From Candidatus Zhuqueibacterota bacterium 4484_87 (GTDB taxonomy: Bacteria > Zhuqueibacterota > Zhuqueibacteria > Thermofontimicrobiales > Thermofontimicrobiaceae): a DNA stretch of 7,920 nucleotides. Within the stretch, counting starts at the first letter, position 1; the number at the start of each line of letters is the position of its first letter. Below, piece after piece: positions 6,612 to 7,920 of this stretch. Location: contig NATN01000109.1 in NCBI GenBank assembly GCA_002085355.1, positions 1 through 7,920 of the forward strand. The letters run 5' to 3'. The position numbers were made by a program, and so were the translations under genes. The notes under the pieces were generated by a model that searched no databases, was not told the origin of the DNA, and saw only the letters and a program-made list of their open reading frames with translations.

Positions 6612-7469
6612 ATGAAAAAAAGAATGATCTCTTTTTTACTGCTGATCCCTGTGCTGTTCTCATCTAACGACCTCTGGGGACAAATTCCCGCGCTTTTGCA
6701 GGGCGAGAAGATTCGTGTGACATCTAATCGATATTTTTATTCGCCAATAATCGCCAACTTTGAGAAATCAACGTCAGACTCTTTGTTCTTTTCAATGAAT
6801 ACAAAAAAATTCGCTATCCCAATCAGCGAAATTCAAAAAATTGAAACTTCGTTCAAGAAGAGAAATACTACCAAAGGGATCATCATTGGGGCAATTCCAG
6901 CGGCTGTCCTGCTGGGAGCATATTTCTATCATGAAGAACAAAATGCTAAAGGATTCGAGCAAGTAGGCCAGCCAGGTTTGGCCGGTGGGATCCTTCTCGG
7001 ACTTCCAGCAGGCGGTGCACTCGGTGGTTTAATCGGAAACGCAATAGTATCAGATCACTGGAAAGAAATTTATCCTCATGAAGAAAATTTTTTCATAACT
7101 CCTCTCAGTTATAAATCGCCGATATTGGCATTTACTATGTCAGCACTGATTCCCGGATTAGGACAATTTTACAATGGGGACATCAAAAAAGGAATTATTC
7201 AGGAAGCCTTGTTTTTGAGCGGCATTCTCATCATGCTAAAAAGCTCTGACTCCAATGAACAGGTGCGTTTTTCAGGCTTTGCGATCAGTTTTAGTGCCAG
7301 TTTATGGTCGATGATAGACGCGCCGCGATCAGCTATTCGGAAAAATAAACAACTGCAAAAAAATAATTTCGGGCATCTATTTCAATTTGAAAATGACGAA
7401 GGAATTTTCGGTTTAGATATGAATTTTTCTAAAAACAGGCTCAGCACGAGTCTCACGTACCATTTTTAG
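6612..7469 (+). CDS. Exported glycine-zipper protein with a DUF5683/TM2-like segment
   Basis: Function unknown. The 285-residue product starts with a signal peptide (MKKRMISFLLLIPVLFSS, with a possible cleavage near G23-Q24). Residues 30-85 (GEKIRVTSNR, DSLFFS, IPISEIQKIETSFKK) match the layout of the smaller protein at 4522-5076. A hydrophobic segment (89-105) and a glycine-rich stretch (121-146, GGILLGLPAGGALGGLIGNAI) follow. The second half has SALIPGLGQFYNGDIKKG (177-194), a signature I associate with DUF5683/TM2-like membrane proteins, then hydrophobic segments (about 197-209 and 220-236). The end, LSTSLTYHF, with alternating residues and a terminal Phe, resembles a last outer-membrane beta strand. 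AAGGGA (6602-6607) lies 4 nt before the ATG, supporting the start. The gene begins 27 nt after the biotin carboxylase stop. An envelope location is likely; any link to the carboxylase is conjecture. Confidence 0.85.
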   Translation: MKKRMISFLLLIPVLFSSNDLWGQIPALLQGEKIRVTSNRYFYSPIIANFEKSTSDSLFFSMNTKKFAIPISEIQKIETSFKKRNTTKGIIIGAIPAAVLLGAYFYHEEQNAKGFEQVGQPGLAGGILLGLPAGGALGGLIGNAIVSDHWKEIYPHEENFFITPLSYKSPILAFTMSALIPGLGQFYNGDIKKGIIQEALFLSGILIMLKSSDSNEQVRFSGFAISFSASLWSMIDAPRSAIRKNKQLQKNNFGHLFQFENDEGIFGLDMNFSKNRLSTSLTYHF

Positions 7470-7475
7470 ATTCGC

Positions 7476-7500
7476 CTATCTTTGCCAATAGATTTTTTTT
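7476..7500 (+). terminator. Weak terminator-like element after the second envelope protein gene
   Basis: A short CTAT/ATAG stem (7476-7479 with 7488-7491, 8-nt loop) is followed one base later by a run of eight T (7493-7500). The T-tract is convincing but the stem is only 4 bp and A+T-rich, so strong termination is doubtful; partial attenuation before the carrier protein gene is possible. Confidence 0.22.
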
Positions 7501-7510
7501 CGGGAACATT

Positions 7511-7550
7511 TTTCACCTCTTGCGCAAGTTCAAAACATTCGCAAGTGAAA
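7511..7550 (+). promoter_or_regulatory. Imperfect inverted repeat between the envelope protein and carrier protein genes
   Basis: TTTCAC (7511-7516) and TTGCG (7520-7524), with a 3-nt CTC bulge between them, pair with CGCAA (7540-7544) and GTGAAA (7545-7550). This gives 11 base pairs around a 15-nt loop. The 10-bp palindrome CTTGCGCAAG (7519-7528) overlaps the left arm. No T-tract follows on either strand, so it is not a terminator. It lies 40 nt before the carrier protein ATG and may act as an mRNA structure or a protein site. Confidence 0.4.
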
Positions 7551-7590
7551 GCTATGATTACCCAAACTAACTCGAGGACGAAAAAGCATT

Positions 7591-7920
7591 ATGAATTACA
7601 TCTCACGAATTGGAAATCGAAACTACCGCATCACTCTCTCTGAAAACAGCTCTGGTGAAATCTTTGCTGAAATCAACGGTAAAAAGTTGCCCATCACCAT
7701 CCAGCGGAAAAATGGCGACGGCATTTGTCTTGCGGAAATCGGAAATCAAATTTTTGAAATAGATATGACAAAAAACGGGACTGATTACCTTTTGCATTAT
7801 AAAGGTGAAATCACTCGCGTCTCTGTGGAAGATGAGGACGCTGCGTTGAATGAATTGATGCGGATTAAAGGCATAGGTGAGAAGGGGGCGAGGAAAATAG
7901 TTGCATTAGTGAAGGACGAG
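7591..7920 (+). CDS. Biotin carboxyl carrier protein, N-terminal part, cut by the right edge
   Basis: The reading frame from the ATG at 7591 stays open for 110 codons to the window end. The visible part matches the domain that precedes the biotinyl domain in separate carrier subunits of propionyl- or acetyl-CoA-type carboxylases. It shows a beta-rich chain with paired turns (RIGNRNYRITL, FAEINGKKLPITI, AEIGNQIFEIDM, YLLHYKGEITRVSVEDED), the last resembling the GE-x-VxVEDER signature of these proteins. A helical, charged stretch (84-110) follows. The biotinylated lysine motif (AMKM) must lie beyond the edge and is not seen, so the call rests on this domain and on the neighbours: carboxyltransferase and biotin carboxylase genes upstream, both lacking a biotinyl domain. 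GAGGA (7574-7578) is 12 nt before the ATG, slightly far. Residues 88-104 look a little like a helix-hairpin-helix, probably by chance. Confidence 0.75.
   Translation, partial: MNYISRIGNRNYRITLSENSSGEIFAEINGKKLPITIQRKNGDGICLAEIGNQIFEIDMTKNGTDYLLHYKGEITRVSVEDEDAALNELMRIKGIGEKGARKIVALVKDE

Noticed and set aside
7511..7550. Rho-independent terminator at the inverted repeat
   Set aside because: No T-tract follows the stem on either strand, so only a structural or binding role is offered.

Overview
The window comes from a bacterium that probably breaks down peptides or amino acids without oxygen. It carries part of a ferredoxin-dependent branched-chain 2-oxoacid oxidoreductase operon on the minus strand and a multi-subunit propionyl-CoA-type carboxylase operon on the plus strand. 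Genes have moderate GC, intergenic DNA is A+T-rich, and some genes have strong Shine-Dalgarno sites (AAGGAGG before the ferredoxin gene). Together with the two envelope proteins of a glycine-zipper type, this suggests a lineage around the FCB group, such as Calditrichota or KSB1-like bacteria. That placement is inference only; there is no rRNA or marker gene here.

Layout. Positions 1-1185 (minus) hold a 2x[4Fe-4S] ferredoxin subunit followed 2 nt later by a VorB-like subunit that runs off the left edge. Positions 1186-1549 are a divergent intergenic region with a good sigma70-type promoter for the minus operon and a 15-bp direct repeat set 21 bp apart across its -35 box. From 1550 to the right edge everything is on the plus strand: an M24 X-Pro aminopeptidase with a signal peptide, a carboxyltransferase subunit (pccB-like), a small exported glycine-rich protein, a biotin carboxylase (accC/pccA-like), a second larger exported protein of the same type, and the N-terminal part of a biotin carboxyl carrier protein cut by the right edge.

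How the genes fit together. The oxidoreductase would turn branched-chain 2-oxoacids (from valine, leucine, isoleucine) into acyl-CoAs and reduced ferredoxin. Valine and isoleucine breakdown leads to propionyl-CoA, which the biotin carboxylase, carrier protein and carboxyltransferase would convert to methylmalonyl-CoA using ATP and bicarbonate. The exported aminopeptidase P could supply amino acids by trimming proline-containing peptides. All enzymes have intact catalytic residues. The odd point is that two related envelope proteins alternate with the three carboxylase genes. I see no wholly new system; those two proteins and the tandem repeat at the promoter are the parts least explained.
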